In this document: positions 49,432 through 61,232 of the stretch, piece by piece
Layout of the letters: each line of letters begins with the position of its first letter
Position numbering within the stretch: position 1 is the first letter of the stretch
Assembly (NCBI RefSeq): GCF_921293095.1
Contig: NW_025791658.1
Coordinates: 4,464,001-4,528,000 of the forward strand
Source: Ischnura elegans
Lineage: Eukaryota > Arthropoda > Insecta > Odonata > Coenagrionidae
Length of the DNA stretch: 64,000 nucleotides
Direction: 5' to 3'
Translations under genes and position numbers: made by a program
Notes under the pieces: generated by a model
Database searches by the model: none
What the model saw: only the letters and a program-made list of their open reading frames with translations
Told to the model about the DNA's origin: nothing

Positions 49432-50446
49432 GGGTGCGGTCCAATGAATGCTACTTTCGCTACCAGACGCTACAGACGGAAGTGCTCCGGAGCTCCGGTC
49501 CATAGGCGCTACGTTCGCTACGAGAATTTCTTTTCGGACCGGTCAGGAGCGAAGTCAAGATGGCGGAAATGAACGAGGGCGAGCAAACTGGGATTATGAA
49601 ATCGAATATATGGTTTTAAATGCGAATTGAGGTGATTATGGTAATTGAATATTAATAAATATATTCGAATATCATTTAAATGCATTATATTTTCCAATAT
49701 CGAGGTTCCACTAAGTAAAGCAAGAAACTTTGGACCGTATTTCTCACACCTACCCTCGCCTACCCCTTCTAAATGAAACTCATTACCCAAGAAAAGGAAA
49801 AAGTAGGTACTCTACAGTTTTCTCAGTTGAAACATGTCAATTTATTATTGGTAAAGACTATTAAAAACATTAATCCATTTATTTATTTTGATTAATCCAT
49901 TTCATGTAAATCCTATTTTTCTTCAGATTTTAATTTATGACATGAGTTGATTTGTCGTTATGTGTTCTTACAATCCTATCTTATATTACATGCCCCTTTT
50001 AATAATTTTTTGTTGCCTTTTGTATGCTAAGGCTGCTTCCAGAGACATTAGAGTTCACTTTGGGGGAGATACGAGAATATTTGCGGATAGATAGTTCTTG
50101 CCATATATTTATTTAAATCACGATTAATTTTACATCTATTTACTAAGTACGTCTACTCCGTTACTTCGTAGTCATTTTTATAGGAGAAAAGTGTCCACAT
50201 TCAGCGTCCAACATCTGCAACGTGAGTAAACTCTCCATTGCCTCAGTGCATTCCCTTCGGATTTCCGCCAAAAATTGACTCGCTCCTTCGCTGACCCAAG
50301 TTTTCAGGGGAGCGTCTGGAGCGAGGCGGGAAACGTGTGTATGACGTTTTCCGTGACGTCACAGCCTAACCTGTAGCGCTCCGTAGCGAATTACGGACCG
50401 CTTGGTGGCGCTCCGAAGCATTGGTAGCGTTCAACGGACCGCACCC
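49432..50446 (-). mobile_element. Family C element, copy C2 (PIF/Harbinger-like), inside A11
   Basis: 1015 bp, ends GGGTGCGGTCCAATGAATGC and GCGTTCAACGGACCGCACCC, inverse of C1. The flanks AATAGG (left) and TGGGTGGTTTCC (right) join to give AATAGGGTGGTTTCC, the family A terminus, once one 3-bp duplication (AGG/TGG) is removed. Confidence 0.85.
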
Positions 50447-50447
50447 T

Positions 50448-51170
50448 GGGTGGTTTCCTTTTTTTATTGCCTAAATCGAAAGATTATTATTACATATTTC
50501 ACGCTTTTAGATTTTTAAGTGACGATATCTATATTTCGCGATTAAATGATAAGTGAAAACTTTCAAGCGCGCGAAAACGCGACGGCTCAGTATGAATGCT
50601 GGGAAAAGCCCCTGTGACGTCTGGCTGCTACTGTGTGAGGCTACCTGGATGCTGTGTGAGGCTACCTGGATGCTGTGTGAGGCTACCTGGATGCTGTGTG
50701 AGGCTACCTGGATGCTGTGTGAGGCTATGAACGCCGCTACGATGCAGGCTGCTTGCTGCCGGGCACGGCGGTAGCGTAGAGTACCCTGCTATCAGGCAGC
50801 GTTTGGCTTTAATAAGGATTATTATTCCCCTATCAAACGAAGGAAACTTTCCGACCATAGGAAGTTTTAATAGATGATTATTAAGAGATGTTTCCCTGAG
50901 CTCTGTGACTCATGCATGCATTGGTAATCTCAGAAGATGTAAAACTCCTATTCTCTGGTGTAGAAACTAGGTCCCTGTGACGTCACGCGGAGTGGAATCG
51001 CATGGGCGCCAATCTGGCCTTTTTCAAATGAGGTTAAAATTGACCATTGCCATTCGTGTAAACCGGTATTTCTAAAACCAAATAATTTTTATATTATGAA
51101 TACACTAATGGTGGGTAACGAAACGCAATCAATGCCTTTCGTTTTCTCTGATGAAGAAAACTACCCTATT
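50448..51170 (+). mobile_element. Family A MITE, copy A11, with its 5' tip split off by C2
   Basis: Body from GGGTGGTTTCC to ACTACCCTATT; the first bases (AATAGG) lie at 49426-49431 on the far side of C2. It contains an expanded 21-bp tandem repeat. Confidence 0.85.
50624..50730 (+). repeat. 21-bp tandem repeat in A11
   Basis: TGCTGTGTGAGGCTACCTGG is repeated four times with almost no change, plus partial units, in place of the single copy seen in A7. Recent slippage expansion. Confidence 0.9.
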
Positions 51171-51558
51171 GCCTAGTTGTTTACTGTGGGAAGCAGTCAT
51201 CGCCTACTGTAGTATATCATTCGATGTAGGCCCATATTATATGCTGCATATGAAATTTAGATAAAACTATAAAATTATTTTGCTGAAAGAATTGTAACTT
51301 TATCTCGATTACAAAGGGAGTGATGAATTTGTGATGGCCTCACCTCGTCAGTCTGCTCTGTAGGCTTCCACTTTCCTAGATCGTTTTGCCATTAGATACA
51401 GGTGGGCGAGGTGTGCTATTGTTTTGACGAGGAAGATATTCTCAGTGAGGGAAGATTTTTTTCGCTTCAAGAGACAATATAAATCCTACCGACGTTCATC
51501 GTTTCGTCGAACGATGAACATATCGAATGAAATAGATAAATTAATGAAGATAACCATA
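51171..51558. other. Short spacer
   Basis: Nothing recognised up to the mariner terminus. Confidence 0.4.
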
Positions 51559-52839
51559 CGAGGGTGGTCTGAAAAGTTTTCAACAAAAAAAAAAATTCTG
51601 AATTTTTTTTTTTAATTTTCAACATAGTCTCCTTTTAATTCTATACACTTCTCCCAGCGATGCTCCCATCTCTGCAACCCGTCCAAATAGTACTCGGCGC
51701 TTTTCTGTGCAAAATAATTGTCTACGAAGGTGATTGCCTCTTCATTGGATGAAAATCTCTGTCCTCCGAGAGCAATTTTTAGATTGGGGAACAGAAAGAA
51801 GTCACTTGGTGCTAGATCTGGTGAGTAAGGTGGATGGTCAAGCAGTTCAAACCGTAATTCGTGGATTTTAGCTATTGCAATCGCTGAGGTGTGAGACGGT
51901 GCGTTGTCTTGGTGAAACAGGATTTTCTTTTTCTGCAAATGTGGCCGATTTTCCGCAAGTTCTGCCTTCAGCTTGTCAAGTAATGATGCGTAGTATTTTC
52001 CTGTAATGGTTTTTCCTTTTGCAAGATAATTGATTAAAATAACTCCATGACTATCCCAAAAAACTGTCGCCATCACTTTCCCAGCCGAAAAAACAGTTTT
52101 AGCTTTTTTTGGAGCCGGTTCCCCCTGTGCAGTCCACTGTTTGGACTGTATTTTCGCTCCGGGCGTATGGTGGTGTATCCAAGTTTCATCAACAGTAATT
52201 AATCAGCGCCAAAACTCGGATTTATTGCGTTTAAACTTCGCCAATAGAGCGTTGGAAATGTTCATTCGAACAAGTTTTTGCTCTAACGTGAGCAAACGCG
52301 GCACCCAACGCGCGGACAGCTTTCTCATTCCTAAATGTTGATGTAAGATGTTACAAACACGTTCTTTTGATATGTTCATGACCTCTGCTATCTCTCTCAC
52401 TTTAATTCGGCGGTCTTCTAGCACTATTTGGTGAAATTTGGCGATATTTTCGTCTGTAGTTGCAGTTTTTGGACGTCCCGAACGTTCAACGTCTCCCAAG
52501 CTCTTACGGCCACGTTTCAATTCAGCTGCCCAAAACTTCACTGTTGTAAATGATGGTGAAGAGTCTCCATACACAGAATCCAACTCATCCTTGATTTGCG
52601 TAGGCGTTTTGCCTTTCAGAAACAAATATTTAATGACAGCTCGATACTCGAGTTTGTCCATTATCACAAAATCACTCACATCAACTCACTAAAATGACTG
52701 TTACATAAAAACTGCGTGTCCAAAATGGCTGAAACTTTGGTTAGTAACAGTAAACAAATAAACAATTAAATTTAATAGCTTTTAATTACTAGTGTTGCCA
52801 TTTTCACGTTGAGGTCGGAAACTTTTCAGACCACCCTCG
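51559..52839 (-). mobile_element. Mariner transposon, nearly intact
   Basis: 1281 bp, flanked by TA at 51557-51558 and 52840-52841. The inverted ends CGAGGGTGGTCTGAAAAG are identical over at least 18 bp. It contains one transposase frame on the minus strand filling most of the element. The length is normal for mariner (about 1.3 kb). Confidence 0.95.
51612..52661 (-). pseudogene. Mariner transposase with one in-frame stop
   Basis: From the ATG at 52661 the frame runs 349 codons to 51612 in a single register, broken only by TGA at codon 153 (after ...KSEFWR). N-terminal HTH region (TTVKFWAAELKRGR, VREIAEVMNISKERV) and a WVPRLL linker, close to the WVPHEL motif, are present. The catalytic aspartates are D158 (VDETWIHH), D252 (HQDNAPSH) and D287 (PDLAPSDF). 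The 34 residues between the last two give the mariner DD34D signature. The YSPDLAPSD motif is intact. The first part of the open frame, upstream of the ATG, opens with GTG and is not used. A product would be inactive unless the stop is read through; the copy looks young. Confidence 0.95.
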
Positions 52840-52841
52840 TA

Positions 52842-54802
52842 TATCCTTTCGAAAAACGTCGTTAGTCAACGTTCAAAATTTTGAACATAAAAAAGTTTTC
52901 ACTTCCAACGGCAGTCCCACGACTGCCATTATTTTTTATTATAAAAGAGGAAGTTTATTGAGAACATGTGGATATAATTAATCTTAAACACAAAAATATA
53001 TATGCGTGCATTTTGGTGACAAATTCAAGAACTTGGGTAGAAAATCCAGTCAACGTGATTCATTCCGATGTACGGTTTACACATATAGGTACTCGTAAAT
53101 ATTGACCGCGGAAAATCGCCTAATATACCGTTTTTCATAAAGTGAGTTTCGTTGGCATGATAATTCGAATGACCTTGCGCAAGATCGTTCATCTTGTGAT
53201 CTCAAGTAAGATCATTCATCATGCCTACTATATTATCTTTCCCGAAATATTTGGATAAATATCTTATATAATAATAAAAGTTATCCCATTATAATTACAA
53301 TATCATTCTTATGTGTGTGTACGAATCCTATTTCGAAATGAAAGCGAACGGGAACCATAAAACATGTAGGTTGCGTGACCGAGGTTTTTAACATTAAAGA
53401 ACTTCCATGGTTTAAAATTGGCGCTCTCTGAAGTAAATTTTGAATGACTGTTGGCACAAAGATATTCGCGGAAAAATGTATCGCTTGCCTCTTTGATTAT
53501 AAGTATTATATTAGTAGATACATACCCTGCATCACTCATTATTCGCACTTACACCGAGTTGATTACGATTTCGAATAATAACAGTCTGTTTTGCCCCTTC
53601 GTTGTAGGCAGTTTTTGCGACATTCGCCAACTTAACGCAGGACATGTTTCATTTCGAGTTGCTCGCAGCGTAACCTTCAGCCTTCCGCATTGAACGCGTT
53701 CAACAAGTCACGGGGACACGTTTCAGCCGGGTATTACCCATGTTAATACATTACGTCTTACCCACATGTGGTAGCAGTTTTGTCCTGATTGTCAATCAAG
53801 TGGTACGTAATTTTTGGTGGTCATTCCTTTATCGTATTTTGAAATCGCAATCATGTTTACAACTGACATTACTCTTTTGGCTTAATGTTACAGTTTGTAG
53901 GATGGTGATCAGGGGTGTGTCAGTATCCTGAAATTTAAGTGACATTAAGACACTCGACGCTGACAACTAGCGTGGAAGCGGTGGTAAGTTCTCAGTGCTT
54001 TGCTGTTTAAATATAGAAGCCTTTAAGCCACTCTTAGTAAGTAGAGATAATATTCACGCTATGTTTGTCCTGCTGCTGCTCTGCATTTGGGCACTTGTAC
54101 GGCCTTAATATCTTCGTTATAGGAGAGCAATCCGGAACTGAGATGCGTTATTCCAGCTCGTATAAAATCGAGCTTTGCTTCGAGATTGTTTTAGATAGTT
54201 TATTTGCGGCTGGACGGTTTCGTGTTTGTGGTCGTATCTCTTTTTTTTTGAAGGATAAACTTACCAACCACCATGATCATATTTGACCGTTACTATTCTC
54301 GTTTCCTCATTTGTGTGCGGCATTTAAATTAGTCCTTGAATGTATGCGTTCTAAAGTTGGCAACTTTTTTCACGAAAGAATCGCTTATGTAAATTTTGTG
54401 GTAGTTGCACGTTCTCCAATATTTTGCCTAACATCCGAAATTCCTAAGGCGTGTCTAGTGCTCATGAGAAAGAGGTACCTAATGCTGTAATGGTACCGCT
54501 TTGGATAAGTAACTGGTATTCTTATCTTCTTTATTCCTTTTGTTCATTGAGGTGACATTGGATATTTAAATAATTTCTGATATTATTGCGGAAGTCATGA
54601 TATCGTTACACATCACGCCTAGAATATTGTGATTACTTTTTTTTTTTTAAATAAAATGGTGCACTTACATAAAGACTGTCATAGTAAAGTGAACTTATAT
54701 AACATATAAAATTTTAGAAAATAAGGTAATTACTACTAAGATTTCAATTTTTTGTGAATGTGATAGAAATTTTTTTTTGACATTTATTGATAAGTTTCTT
54801 TA
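52842..54802. other. Long unannotated stretch
   Basis: No repeat or gene recognised. Short open frames (53309-53548, 53740-53931, 54065-54286) lack motifs. Confidence 0.35.
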
Positions 54803-54835
54803 ATTTATAACTGTTGTAGTTTTAACTGTTAATTA
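54803..54835 (+). repeat. Direct repeat, left copy, around N1
   Basis: ATTTATAACTGTTGTAGTTT... through ACTGTTAATTA recurs at 55022-55034 plus 55676-55695, where it is split by O1. Confidence 0.8.
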
Positions 54836-55021
54836 TAGGGACTGACGGATCCAGGATTTTTTTCGGGTCCGGATTCGGATCGGATCCTTGATTTTCGGAG
54901 CCAGATCTTTCGGATCAGATATTTTTGGATCCAAATGCATTTTCAAATTCCTAACACCGAGATTCCCTCGATGATTGCTCAATCTCTTGGGAAGAGTCGC
55001 ACTATGTGCCAGTAGTGCCCT
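54836..55021 (+). mobile_element. Family N element, copy N1, partial
   Basis: Rich in GGATCC and CGGATCGGATCC words; the CTGACGGATCC end resembles the complement of the right end of N2 (61903-62285). Includes GATTGCTCAATCTCTTGGGA, shared with N2 in inverse. One terminus missing. Confidence 0.6.
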
Positions 55022-55034
55022 ATTTATAACTGTT

Positions 55035-55670
55035 CAGGGTTCCCGCTCAACTGTGAAAACCTTAAAACCGTGAATAAGCCGTGAATTTCGTCTACCGTGA
55101 AAAAACCTGAAAATAGCCGTGAATTTCATCATAAGACCTTAAAAAATCTCTCAAACTTATAGAAAAAGAACTACAATTGACATATGAAAAGAAAAAAAGG
55201 TATTTCAGTCGTATTTTAAGCCTGAGCCACATAGAGATACGTTTATCTCCACACGTGTATTCGAAGTACAATTATTGTTGCCTTGTGCCATGACGACACA
55301 TTGATCTTGAGCCTGTGATTGGAAGACTGGCAAACAAAGTGTTCATTAACCCTGGCGAAAAATCAGACTCTTCTTTTCTTCCCTACCTCTCTGCTCCCTC
55401 CATTTTGCCACTCACAACCTTAAGCTAAATTTTGATATCGATAGGTCTAGTCTTGAGAAATAGCACTTTCATTGCTACGTTTGAATTCACGGCACCTGTC
55501 GCTGTTGATAAATTTATAGTTAACGTGCAGGTGGTGATTGTTACATCATCAATATTTCTGCCTAAAATCTATCAATCAGTCTATCAACAGACTGTGAATT
55601 TGACGATATTTAGACCGTGAAAACCTGGAAAAACAGTGAATTTCATGATTTAGTTAGAGTGGGAACACTG
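55035..55670 (+). mobile_element. Family O element, copy O1 (hAT-like)
   Basis: 636 bp, ends CAGGGTTCCCGCTCAAC and GTTAGAGTGGGAACACTG. The 5-bp duplication CTGTT lies at 55030-55034 and 55671-55675. Removing the element and one CTGTT restores a copy of 54803-54835, which proves the boundaries. The 5-bp duplication would fit the hAT5 group; inference. Confidence 0.9.
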
Positions 55671-55695
55671 CTGTTGTAGTTTTAACTGTTAATTA

Positions 55696-56049
55696 CAACT
55701 ATTTTTAACGATTTTGACGGTGACCGCTTTGGATGAAGATGCAGCATACTGATGCCATCCTATTCTCATTGTGACCTGTAAATTAAAGCACAAATTCGGA
55801 GTTTTTCGTTCGTAATTCACATGCTAGGTACACATTAAGGGTACACCGATAGTCGTGTTGTAATTGACCTTCACATTGATTTGTTATAAACCATCAAATT
55901 TCCGCGTAGTGAACTGCATTTCAAGTGAAAGCTTAACTCTTTGGGAACTACAATGTGTAAAGGATGTCACAAAAAGAATTAGAAGCCAAGGGCATATTCT
56001 TCAATAGAACCAATTCCTACAATCATACTCCATCCCATTTAATTCTGAG
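55696..56049. other. Short spacer
   Basis: Nothing recognised. Confidence 0.4.
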
Positions 56050-56893
56050 ATCATCATCATCACTGGTCCATAACAATCCTAGGATTGGTTTGACGCAGCT
56101 CTCCACTCTATTCTCCTATCAGCTAATCTATTCACACTTACGTATTTCTTCTCTTTCACATCCCTCTTTACTTGTTCCATATATTTTGTTCGAGGTCTTC
56201 CTTTTCCGTTCTTGCCTTCCACTTGCCCTTCGACGATTGTCTTCATCAGGCCATCATGTCTCAAGATGCGGCCTATTAGGTTGTTCCGTCTTCTCATTAA
56301 GGTTTTCATGAGGCTTCTCTTCTCTCCTACCCTTCTTAGGACTTCCTCGTTACTAACTCGGTCGATCCATTTGATTTTCATCATTCCTCTGTAGCACCAC
56401 ATTTCAAAGGCCTCTATCCTTGCTTTCTCCGCTGCAGTCATTGTCCATGCCTCACTTCCAGGAGTATAGGAGCATACTTCAGATGTAGGTTCTTATAAAT
56501 TGTTTCTTAACTTCCATATTTAAGTTTCCTGCTGTGAGCAGGTCTCTCTTTTGATGGAATGCTCTCTTTGCCTGGGCTACTCTGCTGATACTTTCTTTCT
56601 TACTTCTCCCGTCACTAGTTTTCTTGCTTCCCAAAAAACCAAATTCATCCACCTCTATCAGTTTTTGCCTCCCTATTTTAATGTTAGTCTTGACTACTTC
56701 TCTTCTGCTGCATACTATGATCTTTGTTTTCTTCGTGCTTATTTTCAGTTGATATCTACTCATTACCCTACCCATATTAGCCAGAATATTTTTCAAATCC
56801 CTCTCTGTTTCTGCTACAATGGCTATGTCATCAGCAAATCTTAGCATGTTAATTTTTTCTCCATGGATATTCACTCCCAATGCCTTTTGGGTC
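56050..56893 (-). mobile_element. 5'-truncated RTE/CR1-like LINE, antisense
   Basis: The minus strand encodes the RT from its catalytic box (MLRFADDIAIVAET) through LKISTKKTKI and VDEFGFLG to the C-terminus (FEMWCYRGMMKIKWIDRVSN, IGRILRHDGL, NGKGRPRTKYMEQV, ending WRAASNQS). There is a frame break near 56450-56480. It ends in a TGATGATGAT tail at 56050-56061, as expected for the 3' end. 5' truncation is the usual LINE outcome. Confidence 0.85.
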
Positions 56894-57240
56894 ATTCCTT
56901 GTCAAATCAACCAATATTTTGACCAAATGACACCCACCGACTCGGATTTTCATGAAACTTGCCGTGGTCATACATTCTGGTATAATTAGAAATTCTGTAC
57001 AATTTTAGCCTCCGATTGTCAATTGTCAATGAAATATGAGCAATTGAAATTTAGGTTTGACCCCTAAAGTGCCGCAACGTGCAATTCATTGTGATTTTTA
57101 CTTTCATCCATAACTCCATTCCTGTGAGATGAGAAGGTATGATTTTTTTTCTAAAGCTAAGTGATCCATCATGATCCCACGATTATCATTAAATATTCAC
57201 TGCATGAAGTAATTCAGCTGGAAAAAAATGAAGTTTACAA
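56888..57240 (+). mobile_element. Probable element R1
   Basis: Begins GGGTCATTCCTTGTCAAATC, which I recall as a widespread insect repeat terminus (GGTCATTCCATGTCAAATCA). The right boundary cannot be set. Confidence 0.35.
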
Positions 57241-57727
57241 AAAAATCTCGCTTGTACCATTTTTCATTGTCAGCATCCATAGGGAAAGGCCATCATTGTT
57301 CGGTTTAAAGTAATCATTAATGTATGAGCAAAGATCCTGATGAAAAAAAATCGTGAGTCCGGCGTTCCTTTTAGTAAAAAAAAATACTCGTTCATGTTCA
57401 CGGGGGAAAAAAGGCTCTTTTTCAAGGCACATAGAGATTACACAATTTAGAGGAGATATAAGCTTATACTCATGATAAAACAATATTGGAGCATGCATTA
57501 TCTCACTATAGCATATGCTACTGACTCTTAGAGTAGGAAACACATAAGCAATCATGTGAATGTACTCTCCAACGTACTGCTAATTTCGTGCTTTCAGGAC
57601 TATTTCTACTAGGCTTCCTCTTCCATGCGTAATGGGTAACTGAATAGTATGGTATAAAATAAAATCAAAGAAAATTCTTTGATTTCATTAATGGAATTTG
57701 AGATAATTTTTTAAAAATTGGGACATA
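57241..57727. other. Spacer
   Basis: AT-rich; an open frame on the minus strand (57235-57555) lacks motifs. Confidence 0.35.
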
Positions 57728-59146
57728 CAGCATACTTCTGATTATTCGTGCTAATGATGGGGAGAGACGGCACGAACAATCGGGAAATACAGATAACCCA
57801 ACCTTTGACGTAAATGTCTTGCAATGTTCATAATTTATGTAAAACAAACAATATATTATTATTTATACAGTTATTCTGTTATTTTAGGGTACTTTTCGGA
57901 CTCATTGAGAGCTTTAATCGTCAGTCCGCAATCTTTTTAGCGGTGATAACAAGGTATTACTTGTACTTTTACGACTCCTTATAAGACCTGGTTTTGAAAA
58001 CCACGCATCTGGAGCTGAATGATCACGGATACAGAAAAGTGGTTTGCACGAATGCTTCAAAACCACTGCGCGATGTCGGAAATCAACACTTTCAGGCACC
58101 AAACTCCGTAGTAGTGTCTCGAACAAGTTGCCCGGGTTGACACCAGGGTTGATAAAAATCATTATTTTTTTCAAAAAAATCATTTTTGATGATTTTTTTT
58201 ACTTTTAATCGGATTTTATTGATTTAAATGAGATTTTTATAATTCTCCATTCATCAAAAATTCAGTTATTTGCAAAACTAACTATTTGGGCAGCATATTG
58301 GAGAATGATCGTTTGCAGAAACAATAAGAGGCAACATACTCTAAACTCAATACAACATTTAGTCAATCAGGGGAGAGAACTATGGAAATGCCAATGGTAT
58401 CAAATTAAAAATTACACCAGCGTAATGTAAAATTGCCATTGGAAGTATCAAATGTGCTATATTATGCGGTTCTAAAGCATATAAAGTTTAGAAAAATTCT
58501 GTAATTGCAACTTTGTATGGTGCCTACGCTTAGAAGTTAAATCAGAAAACAATTTTTTTTCAACGGAAACACTAATATTCCAACCAAAGCCATTTTTTTT
58601 ATTTTCATGTTACATGCATTCCTACAGTATCATTTCTATTTAAGAGCCACCATTGTGCTGATAACTGTCGATTCATTGAATTAATTAAGAAATAAAAATC
58701 AAAATTATGCACTTACAGCTTCCTTTTCTTGACTCTTTAAAAATCAAACATATAGATCACAATATGTTTTAAATCACCTGATTTAAAAAAATAAAAATCA
58801 AGTGATTTAAATCGTGATTTAAATCAATCAACCCTGGTTGCAACTGATGCAGGATGTGTTTCCGTGATCACGGAGCATGGTCGCGCACTCCAAGGCTTGG
58901 AAAACTGGAACAAGGTGCTCCCATGAATGCAGCTATCTCGCGATTGCTTCCGTTTCACGAAGGGAATTCCAACGGAAATAATAGGACGGGTGTATCCTAG
59001 CGTTAAAATGCAGTAATTCCGATGATTTTGCATCCAACTTTATTTTTTTAATAAAGATCACAGAAAATATTGAGCGAGAGTGAAAATCATGCGCGGATAA
59101 TCCTCAACAATAGATAAACTGAAGCCGGATAATCGGAAGTCTGATG
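57728..59146 (-). mobile_element. Family L element (pogo/Tigger-like), copy L5, interrupted by M1
   Basis: Left end CAGCATACTTCTGATTATTC after TA; right end GGATAATCGGAAGTCTGATG before TA. Without M1 it is about 726 bp, longer than L1. It carries a minus frame at about 57914-58183 (VVLKHSCKPLFCIRD) shared with L3. Confidence 0.75.
58144..58836 (+). mobile_element. AT-rich hAT-like element M1, inside L5
   Basis: 693 bp with ends CAGGGTTGATAAAAATC and the complement of CAGGGTTGATTGATTTAAAT. Flanking words GTTGACAC (58136-58143) and GTTGCAAC (58837-58844) are an 8-bp duplication with two differences; L3 has GTTGCAAC at the matching empty site. Internal ATTTAAATC-like words are repeated near the right end. 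Confidence 0.8.
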
Positions 59147-59354
59147 TACATTATACTTGATAAAAATTCTTGAGTACTTTCAACACGTTATCTTTGCAGT
59201 GGACTCTCATTTACCCATTTAGTGCAGTGCCTATTTTGCCCTGTTTTTCTGAAGAATGCCACCGCTTTTTTTTGGCATATTTGTAGGTCTGCATTTGACA
59301 ATTTATGCAAAGCCTAATATGCATTCTCAGCAACTATTTTTTTTTTGATCGTTT
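59147..59354. other. Short spacer
   Basis: Nothing recognised. Confidence 0.4.
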
Positions 59355-59497
59355 TTCAGTAGTAATTCCGATGATTTTGCATCCGATTTTATTTTTTTAT
59401 AAAGATCACGGAAAACACTGAGCGAGAGAGAAAATCATGCACGGATAATCCACAACACGGATAAACCAGAGCCGGATAATCGGGAGTCTGCTGTCGT
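59355..59497 (-). mobile_element. Family L fragment L6
   Basis: About 140 bp of one L end, from GTAATTCCGATGATTTTGCA to GGATAATCGGGAGTCTGCTG; matches the right end of L5. The other end is absent. Confidence 0.75.
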
Positions 59498-59706
59498 ATG
59501 CCCCTTGGACCGTAAATGGTTGAGTCATATTCTGTTCATAGTCTCTGTTGCTTTTTGCTTCACAGCTTCCACAGTCCTGAATCTGGTCCCCTTCAACACT
59601 TCCTTCACTTATGGGAAGATAAAAATATCACACGGAGCTAGTTCTGGTGAGTAGGGTGGATGTCCCAACACAGGGATCCCATGCTTGGCCAAAAATGTCT
59701 TCGCCC

Positions 59707-61056
59707 TTAACCAGTGATGTGCAATAGGGTAGTTTCCTTCATCGAAGAAAACGAAAGGCATTGATTGCGATTCGTTACCCACCATTACTGTATTCATAAT
59801 ACACAAATTATTTGGTTTTAGAAATTCCGGTTTAGACGAATGGCAAGGGCCAAATTTTATCCTCTTTTGAAAAAGGCCAGATTGGTGCCCATACGATTCC
59901 ACTCCACGTGACGTCACAGGGACCTAGTTTCCATACGAGTAGATAGGAGTTTTACATCGTCTGAGATTACCAATGCATGCATGAGGCACAGAGCTCAGGG
60001 AAACATGTCTTAATAATCACCTATTTAAACTGCCTATGGTCGGAATGTTTTCTTTGTTTGATAGGGTAATAATAATCCTTATTTAAGCCAAACGCTACCT
60101 GCTGGCTGGGTACTCTGCTACCTGCTAGCATCCTACATCTTAGCTGTGCTCATAGCCTTGCACCAAGGTGGCCTCACACAGTGGCAGCTGGAACCAGAAT
60201 GATATCACACGGGCTTTTCCTAGCATTCATAATTAGCTGTTGTGTTTTTGCGTGGTTGAAAATTTTCACTTTTCATTTGATCGCAAAAAATAGATATCAT
60301 CATTTAAAAATCTAAAAGCGTGAAATACGTACTCCAGGAGTAATAATCTTTCGATTCGGGCAATTAAGAAAAAATAGTAAACCACCCTATCAGAATGCAT
60401 TGATGCTTGTTTTCTTAATTAGCCCTCAACCAGTGATGTGCAATTCTTGTTACACTACCAGTGACGAGCGGTCTGGGAGACCGCAATTAAACAAAAATTC
60501 ATGTTGCAAAAAAAATGTTGCAAAGTCATTTTTATTGCTTAGTTTAATGTTTCTTTAACTTCTCAACTATTATTAAACTTATATTTAACATTATGTATTC
60601 CCGATAGGAAACAACTTTTCAGCAAAAATTGTTATTTGAAAGAGGATTAAAAAAACTGATATGAAAAACACTTGAGTTGTTATTATTATCGTACTTTTCG
60701 TAATTATATACTTAATTATCCACGTTATGAAACTAAAAATTATTCCTTGCAAATTATTATTCTTCCTGAAAAATCACTAGGAATTGTTTTTAATAACTTT
60801 TTGATTCATTTCCACCAGAATTACGTTTATTGGTTTTTCCAGTTTAGTGACGTGAGGTCTCTCACAGACCGCTACTAAAATTCAGTTGCAAATTTTCAGA
60901 AATAAATAATAAGAACGTTAAATTTAAAGAGTGCTGTGTCCCAATACACAAAATTATGACGCTCACTGGGATGATAGATATTTTGGAAAAGCAATTTAGA
61001 AAATATTCATAATTTTATAAACGCAGCGGTCTCTCAGACCGCACGTCACCGGTTAA
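59707..61056 (+). mobile_element. Family P element, copy P1 (TTAA, piggyBac-like), with A12 and a duplicated end
   Basis: TTAA at 59707-59710 and 61053-61056. Left end CCAGTGATGTGCAAT; right end the complement of CCGGTGACGTGCGGTCTGAG. The words GCGGTCTGGGAGACCGC and GCGGTCTCTCAGACCGC are themselves palindromic. The left end occurs twice, at 59711 before A12 and again at 60430 after it. Copy P2 at 61651 shows the uninterrupted start. Confidence 0.7.
59723..60390 (-). mobile_element. Family A MITE, copy A12
   Basis: Full-length inverted copy from AATAGGGTAGTTTCC to AACCACCCTAT, inserted 12-14 bp inside P1. Confidence 0.85.
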
Positions 61057-61137
61057 GGGTTGACCACCAGTGCATTGTGGGCTGGGGCACTGTCCTGATG
61101 AAGAATCCACAACTTATTCTTCCACAACTCTGATTGC

Positions 61138-61232
61138 TTAAGGCCGTATCACACTAGCGACTGCGACCGCGACTGCGGCTGCGACTGCACCCCATCACAC
61201 ATTGCGGCCGACGCCACGATCGCGCATGCGCA
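61138..61232 (+). mobile_element. MITE end Q1
   Basis: Starts TTAAGGCCGTATCACACTAG followed by GCGACTGCGACC-type repeats and CGCGCATGCGC. Only one terminus is recognisable. Inserted in the mariner remnant. Confidence 0.5.

Noticed and set aside
49378-49630. Small frames across C2 and C1 (for example MLLSLPDATD...)
   Set aside because: They occur in both non-autonomous copies because of sequence identity, read across the terminal repeat, and match no transposase.
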